A stretch of DNA of 64,000 bases from positions 162,165-226,164 of the forward strand of contig JAEZHI010000045.1 in NCBI GenBank assembly GCA_023436885.1, given 5' to 3'. The notes below the pieces were generated by a model, which saw only the letters and a list, made by a program, of their open reading frames with translations, was not told the DNA's origin and made no database searches. Each line of letters begins with the position of its first letter. Position 1 is the stretch's first letter. Source of the DNA: Pseudomonadota bacterium (GTDB taxonomy: Bacteria > Pseudomonadota > Alphaproteobacteria > Rhizobiales > Pleomorphomonadaceae). The translations under genes and the position numbers were made by a program. Shown here piece after piece: positions 34,518-43,943 of the stretch.

Positions 34518-35456
34518 CTATTGCCCATCGGACAAGGGGTGATGGTCGGCAACAAGGGCTGCGAGCCGGTGTTCGAGGACGTGGGTATAGATCTCCGTCG
34601 TTCCTATGTCGGCGTGGCCCAACAGCTCCTGAACGACGCGCAAGTCGGCCCCATTTTGCAGCAAGTGGCTGGCAAAAGCGTGGCGTAGAACGTGTGGCGA
34701 CACCTTGTCGGGCGATATCCCGAGCCGCGCGGCGGCATCTTTCAGCTCGCGGGCGAAGCTCTGGCGCGTGACGTGGCCCGTTTCGGAGTTGGCCGGAAAC
34801 AGGAAGGTGTTGCCGGCATGGCGGCCGCTGGCCTTCAGAAGCTGCCGATAGGCGAGGACGGCGGTGCGCGCTTTGTTGCCGATCGGCACCAAACGGTCTT
34901 TGGAGCCCTTGCCGCGCACCGTGATGGCGGCGGTGTTCTCGCGGATGGAGCCGGCCGGCAGCGAGACGAGTTCCGAGACACGAAGGCCGGACGCATAGAG
35001 GGTCTCGAGCATAGCCGAGAAGCGGCTACGGCGCAGGGTCTCTGCCGGATCGTCAAGGGGTTCGATGGCTGCAGCCGAGACGGCGTCCATCAGCCGTCCG
35101 ACTTCGTCGACGGAAAGCACCTTCGGTAAAGGACGGCGCGTACGCGGGCGGTCGACCTGGGCGGTGGGATCGTCGGTACGCCGCCCCTCGGTGTAGAGAA
35201 ACTTGTGAAGCTGCCTGATGGCAGACAGGCGGCGCGCCTGAGTGGCGGAGGCGTAGCCCTCCGCTGCCAGCCCGGCAATGAAGGCTTCGACGTCGGTCGT
35301 CTGCGCGCTGAGCAAGTTCAGCCCACGCCCGGCCAGGAATCCGACATAAAGGTCGAGATCGGCCCGGTAGGCCATGAGCGTGTTATCCGACGCGGCGTCT
35401 TCAATGCTGGCCGCTTCGAGGTAGGTTTCGATCAGTGTTGCATCGCCTACGCTCAT
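34518..35456 (-). CDS. xerD: Tyrosine recombinase XerD
   Basis: Site-specific recombinase that, with XerC, resolves chromosome dimers at dif. The 312-residue protein has an N-terminal SAM-like core-binding domain and the catalytic domain. The catalytic arginine is in SGLRVSEL, lysine in GKGSKDRLV, HVLRHAFASHL carries the H-R pair, and LGHADIGTTEIYTHV ends with the nucleophilic tyrosine. The start overlaps the stop of the small membrane-protein gene as ATGA. It is a housekeeping Xer protein, not a mobile-element integrase. Confidence 0.93.
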   Translation of the reverse strand: MSVGDATLIETYLEAASIEDAASDNTLMAYRADLDLYVGFLAGRGLNLLSAQTTDVEAFIAGLAAEGYASATQARRLSAIRQLHKFLYTEGRRTDDPTAQVDRPRTRRPLPKVLSVDEVGRLMDAVSAAAIEPLDDPAETLRRSRFSAMLETLYASGLRVSELVSLPAGSIRENTAAITVRGKGSKDRLVPIGNKARTAVLAYRQLLKASGRHAGNTFLFPANSETGHVTRQSFARELKDAAARLGISPDKVSPHVLRHAFASHLLQNGADLRVVQELLGHADIGTTEIYTHVLEHRLAALVADHHPLSDGQ

Positions 35457-35689
35457 GGCGTCGCGCTCTGCGGCTCGGTGGGGGCGGCCGGATCGGTTAC
35501 GGCAGGCGTCGCGGCGACGGGCGGCGGCGGTGGCGACAGCAGTCGGGCGCCTGAAAGCACCGAAGGATCGATCGGTATGGTGTAGGTGCGAGGCTCCGGT
35601 TTCACCAGAAAGGCAAACGCCAGCACGATCGCCACGGCAGCAGCGCCAAGAACAAGAAGGAAGCCGAGAAATCGTGTGATGGTCGGCAT
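35453..35689 (-). CDS. Small single-helix membrane protein upstream of xerD
   Basis: A 78-residue protein with one membrane segment (about residues 5-30), then a basic turn VKPEPRTYTIPID and a Pro/Ala/Thr-rich exported tail. It is translationally coupled to xerD (ATGA overlap) and divergent from aroK. I recognise no domain. The ATG at 35689 is chosen because the hydrophobic helix follows directly. Confidence 0.65.
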   Translation of the reverse strand: MPTITRFLGFLLVLGAAAVAIVLAFAFLVKPEPRTYTIPIDPSVLSGARLLSPPPPPVAATPAVTDPAAPTEPQSATP

Positions 35690-35777
35690 GGTCGTGTTCG
35701 GGATTCCGGTCCAGTGACGGCTGCTTGGCAGCGCTAACAACTTGACAGATGCGCCGCCCCAACCCATGAGACTTCTC

Positions 35778-36410
35778 ATGACCGACGTCAAGACCAGCCG
35801 CAACCATGCCCCCGACGCTTCCATTCGGAGCGGTAATGCCAATGCGCGCATCGTCGAGCTGCTGGGACGCCGCTCCGTGGTGCTGGTGGGCATGATGGGA
35901 GCCGGCAAGACATCCGTGGGAAAACGGCTTGCCGGGCGTCTGGGTCTGACGTTCATCGATGCCGATACAGCCATCGAGGATGCGGCCAAGAAGAGCATCA
36001 CGGAGATCTTCTCCGAACACGGCGAAGATTATTTCCGCCAGGGCGAGCGGCGGGTGATTGCCCGCCTGTTGCGTGAGCCGCGGCAGATCATTGCCACCGG
36101 CGGCGGCGCCTTCATGAACGCCGAGACAAGAGCCGCCATCCGTAGCGCCGGCCTGTCGATCTGGCTCAAGGCGGATTGGGAGTTGCTCTATGAACGGGTC
36201 CGCCGGCGGCCGACGCGTCCGCTTTTGCAGACGGCCGACCCGGAGGGGACGCTGAGGGCACTCGTCGAGGCGCGTTACCCGGTTTATGCTGAGGCGGACC
36301 TGACCGTTCAATCGGTCGACGTCCCGCATGAGGCGATGGTCGATGCGGTGGTCGTGGCGCTGGATGCCTGGCTTACAGCCGAAGCTGGACGAGACAAAAA
36401 CGCGCGATGA
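35778..36410 (+). CDS. aroK: Shikimate kinase
   Basis: Phosphorylates shikimate in chorismate synthesis. Walker A is LVGMMGAGKTSVGKRL, FIDADTAIED gives the shikimate-binding aspartate, and IATGGGAFMN and RPTRPLLQ give the remaining substrate and nucleotide contacts. The ATG at 35778 gives 210 residues with a roughly 30-residue leader, common in rhizobia. Earlier starts at 35766 and 35742 exist, none with a good ribosome site. It is 34 bases before aroB. Confidence 0.94.
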   Translation: MTDVKTSRNHAPDASIRSGNANARIVELLGRRSVVLVGMMGAGKTSVGKRLAGRLGLTFIDADTAIEDAAKKSITEIFSEHGEDYFRQGERRVIARLLREPRQIIATGGGAFMNAETRAAIRSAGLSIWLKADWELLYERVRRRPTRPLLQTADPEGTLRALVEARYPVYAEADLTVQSVDVPHEAMVDAVVVALDAWLTAEAGRDKNAR

Positions 36411-36444
36411 CCGCGCATAGGCCGGGGAACTGGCGGGGGTTCAA

Positions 36445-37584
36445 ATGGCGGTTGAAGAGGAAGCGGACGGCATCGTCCGAATACCCGTTTCGCTTGGCGA
36501 GCGGTCCTACGAGATTCTGATCGGTGAAGGGCTTGCCTCCGATGCGGGCCGATGGTTCCGCGCCGCGTTGCCCAAGGCGCGTGCCTGTATCATCACCGAC
36601 TCCAATGTATCCAGCCGCCATCTTGTGGCTTTTGAGAAGTCGCTGAGGCGCGCCGGCGTCACTGCCAGCGCCGTCGTCATTCCTGCTGGCGAAGCTTCAA
36701 AGTGCTTCGACGTGTTCGAGCAGGTGGTCGATCAGGTCGTTGGCGGTCGCTATGAGCGCGGCGATGCTGTTGTGGCGCTGGGCGGCGGTGTCGTCGGTGA
36801 CCTCGCCGGTTTCGTGGCCGGCGTGGTTCGGCGCGGCATGCGCTTCGTGCAAGTGCCGACGACGCTTCTGTCGCAGGTGGACTCTTCTGTTGGTGGCAAG
36901 ACGGGCATCAACAGCCGTCATGGCAAGAATCTGGTCGGCGTGTTCCATCAGCCCGATCTGGTGCTTGCCGACACTAAGGTACTCGATACACTGCCTGAAC
37001 GCGAGTTCCGGGCCGGCTATGCCGAGGTGGTCAAGTACGGCCTGATCGACAACATCGACTTCTTCGCCTCGCTGGAGAAGAACTGGCGCGACGTGTTCGC
37101 CGGCGGGCCGGCGCGTGCCGAGGCGATCGCCGTGTCCTGCCGTTCCAAGGCTGTGATCGTTGCCCGCGACGAACGCGAAACCGGTGATCGGGCGCTGCTC
37201 AATCTCGGTCACACCTTCGGCCACGCCATCGAGACGGCGGCCGGCTACAATGGGGCCGTGGTGCATGGCGAGGCGGTGTCGCTCGGCATGGTGCTCGCTC
37301 ACGACTTCTCCGCGCGTCTCAATCAGATGTCGCCCGACGATGCCGACCGCATCCGTGCGCACCTTGCCGAGGTCGGACTGCCAACAAAGTTGTCCGATAT
37401 TCCTGGTGGCGCCCCCTCGGTCAGCACTTTCATGGAGCTGATCGGACAGGACAAGAAGGTACAGAACGGTGCGCTGACCTTCATCCTGAGTCGTGGAATC
37501 GGTCAGGCATTCATTGCCAAGGATGTGCCGGCTGAAGCAGTTCGCGCCTTCCTGACCGACAAGCTCAGCGAGGGTCAGGCCTGA
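36445..37584 (+). CDS. aroB: 3-dehydroquinate synthase
   Basis: Second step of the shikimate pathway, NAD- and zinc-dependent. The 379 residues contain VALGGGVVGDLAGFVAGV (NAD loop), VPTTLLSQVDSSVGGKTGIN, GYAEVVKYGLI and the zinc ligands in NLGHTFGHAIE and VVHGEAVSLGM. A GGGGG-rich ribosome site precedes the start. Its stop overlaps the next ATG by one base (TGATG). Confidence 0.97.
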   Translation: MAVEEEADGIVRIPVSLGERSYEILIGEGLASDAGRWFRAALPKARACIITDSNVSSRHLVAFEKSLRRAGVTASAVVIPAGEASKCFDVFEQVVDQVVGGRYERGDAVVALGGGVVGDLAGFVAGVVRRGMRFVQVPTTLLSQVDSSVGGKTGINSRHGKNLVGVFHQPDLVLADTKVLDTLPEREFRAGYAEVVKYGLIDNIDFFASLEKNWRDVFAGGPARAEAIAVSCRSKAVIVARDERETGDRALLNLGHTFGHAIETAAGYNGAVVHGEAVSLGMVLAHDFSARLNQMSPDDADRIRAHLAEVGLPTKLSDIPGGAPSVSTFMELIGQDKKVQNGALTFILSRGIGQAFIAKDVPAEAVRAFLTDKLSEGQA

Positions 37585-38879
37585 TGGGCGGACAGGGCGG
37601 AGAGATCGCCGATCTCGTGCTGGCCGGAGTGCCGGTCGCCTTGTTTGTCGTAATCACTGTCATCCTGTCCGCTGCCGGTTCTGCTCTTCTCGCTTCCAAC
37701 CGCACCAAGCTGCATCACATGGAGCGGCTCGGCGACTGGCGCATCAAGCGCCTTGTCGAGCTGACCGCCGAGCGCGCGCGCGCCGTCTCGGCCATTCGTC
37801 TGGCGCGGCAGGTGTCGACCGTCGCGCTGACCATTTTCGCAACCCGCGCTGTGCTGGCCTACGAGACGGATTCCACCCGTCTTGTCCTTTGGGCCATCGG
37901 CGGGATCATTCTTGCCATCCTTCTCGACGCCGTTCCGCGCGTCATGGTGTCCTTGAAGCCCGAACGATCGGCGCTGCTCTTGCTGCCGGCCATCGAGGCG
38001 TCCTCGCGCTTGCTCGAGCCGCTGATTGCCGGCATCGAGAAGGGCGTCATTGCGCCACTCCGGCTTGTCAGCAAGTCGCCGCGCGAGGCGGCCTGGACGG
38101 CGCACGAAGAGATTCGCGAAGCGGTCGACCTGCTTCACCGCGAGGGCGGCGTGGTCAAGGATGATCGCGACATGGTGGGGGGTGTGCTCGATCTCAGCGA
38201 GCTGCCGCTCTCCGACATCACGGTGCATCGTACCAAGATGCGCACGTTCGACGTTGACACGCCGGTCGGTGATCTTCTGAAGGCGTTGATCGCCAGTCCC
38301 TTCACCCGCCATCCGCTCTGGCGTGACGAACCGGACAATATCGTTGGTGTCGTGCATTCCAAGGAGCTGATGCGCGCCATCGACAGGGCTGGGGGCGACA
38401 CGAGCAAGGTTTGCGTCGAGACGCTGATGACGCCGCCCTGGTTCGTGCCGGATACGACGCTCGCTGCGGACCAGCTCAAGGCCTTCCTGAAGCGGAAGAT
38501 CCATATGGCGTTGGTCGTCGACGAATATGGCGAGGTTCAGGGGCTCGTCACCCTCGAAGACATCCTCGAGGAAATCGTCGGCGACATCGCCGATGAGCAG
38601 GATGTGGTGGTGCAGGGCGTTCGGCCCTATCCCGATGGTTCGGCTTCGGTCGATGGCGCGGTGCCGATTCGAGACCTCAATCGCGTGATGGACTGGCGGC
38701 TTCCCGACGATGAAGCCACGACCATTGCCGGTCTGGTCATTCACGAGGCGCGCATGATCCCCGACCCCGGCCAGTCCTTCACCTTCCACGGCTTCCGGTT
38801 CCGCGTACTCCGCCGGCAAAGAAACCGGATCACCGCGTTGAAGGTTGGTCCCGTCGAAGGCGTTTTCAGGACCGAGTGA
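37584..38879 (+). CDS. CNNM/CBS/CorC-domain membrane protein
   Basis: A 431-residue HlyC/CorC (YfjD, CNNM) family protein: an N-terminal CNNM (DUF21) membrane domain with about three helices, a CBS pair (starting RTKMRTFDVDTPVGDLL, then LMTPPWFVPDTTLAADQ and ALVVDEYGEVQGLVT) and a C-terminal CorC/HlyC domain. Relatives are linked to magnesium or cobalt efflux and resistance. It is translationally coupled to aroB, an arrangement common in rhizobia without an evident functional link. Confidence 0.9.
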   Translation: MGGQGGEIADLVLAGVPVALFVVITVILSAAGSALLASNRTKLHHMERLGDWRIKRLVELTAERARAVSAIRLARQVSTVALTIFATRAVLAYETDSTRLVLWAIGGIILAILLDAVPRVMVSLKPERSALLLLPAIEASSRLLEPLIAGIEKGVIAPLRLVSKSPREAAWTAHEEIREAVDLLHREGGVVKDDRDMVGGVLDLSELPLSDITVHRTKMRTFDVDTPVGDLLKALIASPFTRHPLWRDEPDNIVGVVHSKELMRAIDRAGGDTSKVCVETLMTPPWFVPDTTLAADQLKAFLKRKIHMALVVDEYGEVQGLVTLEDILEEIVGDIADEQDVVVQGVRPYPDGSASVDGAVPIRDLNRVMDWRLPDDEATTIAGLVIHEARMIPDPGQSFTFHGFRFRVLRRQRNRITALKVGPVEGVFRTE

Positions 38880-38905
38880 CGCGATCCGCGTCGCAGGGCT
38901 TCAGC

Positions 38906-39208
38906 TCAATCCGTCGATTGTTCTTCCGGGGTGCGAGTCGTTACCGAAAGGGCATGGAGTCCTGTTTCGAACTCGGCCTTCAGCGCATCCATGACAAGGC
39001 GCTGGCGTGCGACACGGCTCTTGCCGCCAAAGGCGGAAGACACCACTTCTACAGCGAAATGGGTCTCGCCGCCCTCACGCCAGCCGCCATGACCGCGGTG
39101 GCGCTCACTTTCGTCGACCACATTCAGGTAGGTTGGCGCCAGTTCGGCGAGGAGCGCCGCCTCGATTCGGTTCTTACGGGCTGAAGCGGGCGGGTTCATC
39201 GAAGCCAT
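38906..39208 (-). CDS. bolA: BolA family protein
   Basis: A 100-residue BolA-fold protein, partner of monothiol glutaredoxins in iron-sulfur handling and stress-related regulation. The signature is THFAVEVVSSAFGGKSRVAR, with the helix-loop RQRLVMDALKAEF. The start at 39208 has GAGGA upstream. It is convergent with the CNNM gene and divergent from the DnaJ-like gene, a pairing conserved in rhizobia. Confidence 0.93.
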   Translation of the reverse strand: MASMNPPASARKNRIEAALLAELAPTYLNVVDESERHRGHGGWREGGETHFAVEVVSSAFGGKSRVARQRLVMDALKAEFETGLHALSVTTRTPEEQSTD

Positions 39209-39319
39209 CTGGCATCCTCGTCGGTTGGGCAAGGCGAAGCAATCTGGTATCTGGCGACCATGAATGCCGATTGTCAACGCCTTGCCGCCGCGCATTCAAG
39301 TGCCCATAATCGGCAGACC

Positions 39320-39943
39320 ATGGATTCATATTCCAAGCTCTTCGACAAACTCCGGATCAAGCCGGACAAGGAACGCGTTGCCCGCGACCAGTTTCCACCT
39401 TGCGAGTGGGAAGGCTGCGAGAGCGCGGGCGCCTATCGTGCGCCCAAGGGACGCGGCCGCGAGGGGCAGTATCACCATTTCTGCCTGGAGCACGTCCAGC
39501 TCTACAACAAGTCGTACAATTATTTCTCGGGCATGGGTGACGACGCTGTCATGGCGTTCCAGAAGGATGCCCTGACCGGTCATCGTCCGACGTGGACGGT
39601 GTCGGTCAACCGCTGGGGACAGACCGATCCCAACGCTGGCCACAGCCGGCGTCCTGCGGAGCCGACCTTCAATGACCCCTTCGGCGTCTTTCATGGATCG
39701 CGGGCCGGTAGCGCGCGCGTCGAACCCGAAGAGCCGCGCCGGCGCGTGTCGCCAATGACTCAGCGGGCGTTCGAAACGCTGCATCTCGAGGTTGGCGTCA
39801 CCAAGGAAGAGATCAAGGCGCAGTACAAGGTTATGGTCAAGCGGCACCATCCCGACGCCAACGGCGGCGATCGATCCTCAGAGGAACGGTTGCGAGAGAT
39901 CATACAAGCCTATAATTACTTGAAGACTGCCGGTTTCTGTTGA
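39320..39943 (+). CDS. DnaJ-like protein with C-terminal J domain
   Basis: A 207-residue protein whose last 60 residues are a J domain (FETLHLEVGVTKEEIKAQYK, then VKRHHPDANGGD with the HPD motif). The N-terminal half has a Cys/His-containing module (CEWEGCESAGAY, then HHFCLEHVQLYN) and lacks the Gly/Phe and zinc regions of classic DnaJ. It probably stimulates a DnaK-type chaperone on specific clients. It lies 68 bases before cobS. Confidence 0.9.
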   Translation: MDSYSKLFDKLRIKPDKERVARDQFPPCEWEGCESAGAYRAPKGRGREGQYHHFCLEHVQLYNKSYNYFSGMGDDAVMAFQKDALTGHRPTWTVSVNRWGQTDPNAGHSRRPAEPTFNDPFGVFHGSRAGSARVEPEEPRRRVSPMTQRAFETLHLEVGVTKEEIKAQYKVMVKRHHPDANGGDRSSEERLREIIQAYNYLKTAGFC

Positions 39944-40010
39944 TCGGCTCACCATTTCCCGATTCGACGGAGCGACTTCCTCCCTCCGCTTGGTCGCTCC
40001 AGGAGGTTTC

Positions 40011-40994
40011 ATGGCTCAGCAGACGTATGACGCGCCGCTGCCCGATATCCGGGTCTCGGTCCGCGAGGTGTTCGGTATCGACACGGACATCGAAGTGCCC
40101 GCCTATTCCAAGGCTGACGAACACGTTCCTGATCTCGATCCGGATTATCTGTTCGATCGTGCCACGACGCTGGCCATTCTCGCCGGCTTCTCGCACAATC
40201 GCCGCGTGATGGTGTCCGGCTATCACGGTACCGGCAAGTCGACGCATATCGAGCAGGTCGCCGCGCGGCTCAATTGGCCGCTGGTGCGCGTCAATCTCGA
40301 CAGCCATATCAGCCGTATCGACCTCGTCGGCAAGGACGCCATCGTCCTGAAGGACGGCAAGCAGGTCACCGAGTTCCGCGACGGCATCCTGCCTTGGGCG
40401 CTGCAGAACAACGTGGCGCTGGTGTTCGACGAGTATGATGCGGGCAGGCCGGACGTGATGTTCGTCATCCAGCGCGTTCTCGAAGTGGCGGGCAGGCTGA
40501 CACTGCTCGACCAGAACCGCGTCATTCGTCCTCACCCCGCGTTCCGCCTGTTCGCGACTGCCAACACCATCGGCCTCGGCGATACTTCGGGCCTCTATCA
40601 CGGCACGCAGCAGATCAACCAGGGCCAGATGGACCGCTGGTCGATCGTCACCACGCTCAACTATCTGCCGCACGACCACGAGGTTGGCATCATCGCTGCC
40701 AAGGCCAAGTCGTTCACCGGCGCCGAGGGCCGCGACACGCTGTCGAAGATGGTGCGGGTTGCCGACATGACGCGCTCGGCCTTCATCAATGGTGACATTT
40801 CCACCGTGATGAGCCCGCGTACCGTGCTGACTTGGGCAGAGAATGCCGCGATTTTCGGTGACGTTGGCTTTGCCTTCCGTCTCACCTTCCTCAACAAGTG
40901 CGACGAAACCGAGCGGGTGCAGGTGGCGGAGTTCTATCAGCGTTGCTTTGGCAAGGAACTGCCAGAAAGCGCTGCGAACATCCTCCTGAGCTGA
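40011..40994 (+). CDS. cobS: Cobaltochelatase subunit CobS
   Basis: AAA+ ATPase subunit of the aerobic cobaltochelatase, which inserts cobalt during cobalamin synthesis. The 327 residues begin after an AGGAGG site. Walker A is SGYHGTGKSTHIEQVAAR near residue 70, Walker B LVFDEYDAGRPDV, and sensor region RLFATANTIGLGD. It is 19 bases from cobT. The third subunit, CobN, is not in the window. Confidence 0.96.
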   Translation: MAQQTYDAPLPDIRVSVREVFGIDTDIEVPAYSKADEHVPDLDPDYLFDRATTLAILAGFSHNRRVMVSGYHGTGKSTHIEQVAARLNWPLVRVNLDSHISRIDLVGKDAIVLKDGKQVTEFRDGILPWALQNNVALVFDEYDAGRPDVMFVIQRVLEVAGRLTLLDQNRVIRPHPAFRLFATANTIGLGDTSGLYHGTQQINQGQMDRWSIVTTLNYLPHDHEVGIIAAKAKSFTGAEGRDTLSKMVRVADMTRSAFINGDISTVMSPRTVLTWAENAAIFGDVGFAFRLTFLNKCDETERVQVAEFYQRCFGKELPESAANILLS

Positions 40995-41013
40995 CCTGCG
41001 GGAAGACTGCTAA

Positions 41014-42927
41014 ATGGCGCATCCCGAAACGCAGAAGGGCGGCCAGCCGGCTGTCGAGCCGCTCAAGAAGGCGGTGACGACGGCCATGCGGGCCATCTCG
41101 GGCGATGGCGAGCTGGAGGTGGTGTTTGCCGCCGACCGGCCGTCGCTCGCCGGTCACAAGGCGCGCGTGCCTGATCCGCCGCGTCGGCCGACTGCGTTTG
41201 ACGTCGCGGTAACACGCGGAGCCGGCGATGCGCTTGCTTTGCGCCTCGCCTGCCATAACGAGACGGTGCACCGCACATTCGTACCCGAGGGACCGCGCGC
41301 CAAGGCAGTCTTCGATGCCATGGAACAGGCTCGTTGCGAAGCGCTCGGCGCTCGCGCCATGCCTGGCGTCGCCGGCAATCTCGCGGCGATGCTGGAGGAG
41401 CGGTATCTTCGGGCCAATCTCCAGCACATCGAGAACCGCGAAGATGCGCCGCTCTCCGAAGCGGTCGCGCTGATGGTGCGCGAAAAGCTGACCGGCGCGC
41501 CGCCGCCCAAGAGTGCCCAGGCGCTCATGGAAGCCTGGCGTGATTTCATCGAGGAGCGGGCTGGCGCCGACCTCGAGGGGCTGGCCGATTCCATATCCAG
41601 CCAGCAGGCGTTTGCGCGCGCGACGCGCAACCTTCTCGTCAACCTCGAGATGGGCGACGAGCTGGGGGGCGATCCCGATCAGGACGACAATCAGGAAGGC
41701 GAACAGCAGGAGGCGGAGGATAGCGACGCGTCCGCCGAGCCGACCGATGACGCCGAAGCCGACCAGACGGCGGCGCGCGAGCGCGAAGTGGCTGGCGAGG
41801 ACGAAGAGACCTCCGAGGGCGATTCCGAATCGGAGATGTCGGACGATCCCGGCGACTTCAACGAGGAAGACGATTCGACCGATCCCGGCGAAGCCAAGCG
41901 GCCGGAGCTGCCGCTCACCAATCAGCCGCCCGTCAGCGACTACAAGATGTTCACCACCAAGTTCGATGAGGTGACGCGGCCGGAAGACGTCTGTGACGGT
42001 GCCGAGCTCGAACGGCTGCGTGGGTTGCTCGACAAGCAACTCGCCAATCTTGCCGGCGTCGTAGCGCGCCTCGCCAACCGTCTGCAGCGCCGCCTGATGG
42101 CCCAGCAGAACCGTTCCTGGGATTTTGATATCGAGGAAGGCATTCTCGATACGGCGCGCATCACCCGCGTGGTCACCGATCCCCTGGCGCCGCTCGCCTT
42201 CAAGATGGAGCGTGACACCGATTTCCGCGACACGGTGGTGACGCTGCTGATCGACAATTCAGGCTCAATGCGTGGCCGGCCGATCACCGTGGCTGCCGCC
42301 TGCGCCGACATTCTCGCACGCACGCTGGAGCGGTGCGGCGTCAAGGTGGAAATCCTCGGCTTCACGACCAAGGCCTGGAAGGGCGGGCAGGCGCGCGAAG
42401 CCTGGCTCGCCGCTGGCAAGCCCGCCGGGCCGGGCCGCCTCAACGATCTTCGTCACATCGTCTACAAGCCGGCCGATGCCCCCTGGCGGCGGGCGCGGCG
42501 CAATCTCGGCCTGATGATGCGCGAGGGGCTCCTCAAGGAAAACATCGATGGCGAGGCGCTCGACTGGGCACATCAGCGCCTGCTGGCGCGGCCTGAGAAT
42601 CGCCGCATCCTGATGATGATTTCCGATGGTGCGCCGGTCGACGATTCCACATTGTCGGTCAATCCGGGCAACTATCTCGAACGTCACCTGCGCTATGTCA
42701 TCGAAGAAATCGAAGAGCGTTCGCCGGTGGAGTTGATAGCCATCGGCATCGGCCATGATGTGACGCGTTTCTACAAGCGCGCCGTCACCATCGTTGATGT
42801 CGAGGAGCTCGCCGGCGCTATGACCGACCAGTTGGCGGCGTTGTTCGAAGAGCAGCCGACGCAAAAGGCGATCCGGGCAGGCGCCAAGCCGCGCCCACGG
42901 CGTATCTCAACGCTGGGACTTGTATGA
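41014..42927 (+). CDS. cobT: Cobaltochelatase subunit CobT
   Basis: A 637-residue partner of CobS. The N-terminal domain is followed by a very acidic, Glu/Asp-rich region (about residues 215-305). A von Willebrand-type domain follows, with MIDAS motif LLIDNSGSMRGRP near residue 410 and ILMMISDGAPVDDS. The layout is that of Brucella and Pseudomonas denitrificans CobT. Its stop overlaps the next gene as ATGA. Confidence 0.96.
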   Translation: MAHPETQKGGQPAVEPLKKAVTTAMRAISGDGELEVVFAADRPSLAGHKARVPDPPRRPTAFDVAVTRGAGDALALRLACHNETVHRTFVPEGPRAKAVFDAMEQARCEALGARAMPGVAGNLAAMLEERYLRANLQHIENREDAPLSEAVALMVREKLTGAPPPKSAQALMEAWRDFIEERAGADLEGLADSISSQQAFARATRNLLVNLEMGDELGGDPDQDDNQEGEQQEAEDSDASAEPTDDAEADQTAAREREVAGEDEETSEGDSESEMSDDPGDFNEEDDSTDPGEAKRPELPLTNQPPVSDYKMFTTKFDEVTRPEDVCDGAELERLRGLLDKQLANLAGVVARLANRLQRRLMAQQNRSWDFDIEEGILDTARITRVVTDPLAPLAFKMERDTDFRDTVVTLLIDNSGSMRGRPITVAAACADILARTLERCGVKVEILGFTTKAWKGGQAREAWLAAGKPAGPGRLNDLRHIVYKPADAPWRRARRNLGLMMREGLLKENIDGEALDWAHQRLLARPENRRILMMISDGAPVDDSTLSVNPGNYLERHLRYVIEEIEERSPVELIAIGIGHDVTRFYKRAVTIVDVEELAGAMTDQLAALFEEQPTQKAIRAGAKPRPRRISTLGLV

Positions 42928-43943
42928 GGTCTGAACGGGCCTTTTTCTGGGTTCTTTCCGCCTTGCTCCTGATTGCGCCGCCGGCCTTGGCTGGTGACGT
43001 CGACGCCAAGATTACGGTGCGGCCGCTACCGAGCTTTTCGATCGCCGAGCCGGCGAAGCTGCGGTTTGGGCAGCTTGAGTATGTCGGCGGCCTTGAAATA
43101 AGGGCCGACAGGCGAGAGATCGGAGGTCTTTCCGGTCTCGTTGTCTCGGCAGCGGGCCGCGAGTTCCTTTCGCTGAGCGACGACGGCTTCATGGTTCGGG
43201 CCAAGATCGAACGTGATAGTCTCGGACGACCGACTGGGCTGTCCTCTGCCTTGATCCGCCGCCTGCAGACTTCAAAGGGGCCGCTGCCGCCCAGCAAGGC
43301 TCTTTCAGACTCCGAATCGATCGATGTCTACGCCGATGGGGCAGGGGGGCGGTTTGGCGTCGTTTCCTTCGAGCGGCATCCGGCCGTGATGGTTGGACCG
43401 GTCGATGCCGACGGTTTTGTAGGTCCTCTAGCTGCTGTCGGTTTGCCTGGAGACGTCCGTCGGCTTCAACCCAATCGGGGGCTGGAGTCGGTGGCCGCGC
43501 TGCCGTTCGATAATCATCTGGGCCGTTTCATAATCCTGGGAGAAGAGGCCGAGAGACGCGCGGCAACGGACGACCAGCCGGGTTGGGTGATTGGCGGCAA
43601 GGAACCAGTTGCCTTTCGTGTTCATCGTCTCGATGGTTACGATCTCACCGATGCCAAGATCGGTCCAGACGGGCGGCTCTATGTTCTGGAGCGGGATGCA
43701 TCGTTGACGAGGGGAGTCCGCTGTCGCCTCAGAGCCTTTCTGCTTTCCGATATTCGACCGGGTGCCGTGATCGATGGCGTGACACTGTTCGAGGCGAACC
43801 TGTCGGAAGAGATCGACAACATGGAGGGACTCTCGATTTGGCTTGCCGACGACGGTGAGACCAGGATTTCAATGATCTCTGACGACAACCATGCTTTCAT
43901 TCAGCGTACGCTCTATCTTGAGTTTCGTTTGGTGACGCCATGA
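42924..43943 (+). CDS. Secreted esterase-like (phytase-like) protein
   Basis: A 339-residue protein with a signal peptide ending ALAGD and a beta-propeller-type esterase-like domain of the phytase-like group (PF13449 type). It shows EIGGLSGLVVSAAGREFLSL near the start, NRGLESVAALPFD in the middle, and DNMEGLSIWLADDGETRISM near the end. The catalytic role is unproven for this group. It is coupled by ATGA overlaps to both cobT and the methyltransferase gene. Confidence 0.82.
   Translation: MRSERAFFWVLSALLLIAPPALAGDVDAKITVRPLPSFSIAEPAKLRFGQLEYVGGLEIRADRREIGGLSGLVVSAAGREFLSLSDDGFMVRAKIERDSLGRPTGLSSALIRRLQTSKGPLPPSKALSDSESIDVYADGAGGRFGVVSFERHPAVMVGPVDADGFVGPLAAVGLPGDVRRLQPNRGLESVAALPFDNHLGRFIILGEEAERRAATDDQPGWVIGGKEPVAFRVHRLDGYDLTDAKIGPDGRLYVLERDASLTRGVRCRLRAFLLSDIRPGAVIDGVTLFEANLSEEIDNMEGLSIWLADDGETRISMISDDNHAFIQRTLYLEFRLVTP

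Noticed and set aside
34518..35456. Tyrosine recombinase as evidence of an integrated mobile element
   Set aside because: It has XerD length and motifs and sits in housekeeping context next to accA; no attachment repeats, tRNA junction or phage genes are present.
34518..36329. 603-codon minus-strand reading that would extend xerD through aroK
   Set aside because: The extension has no recombinase homology and runs over the small membrane protein and aroK; the XerD start at 35456 has family length and an ATGA overlap.
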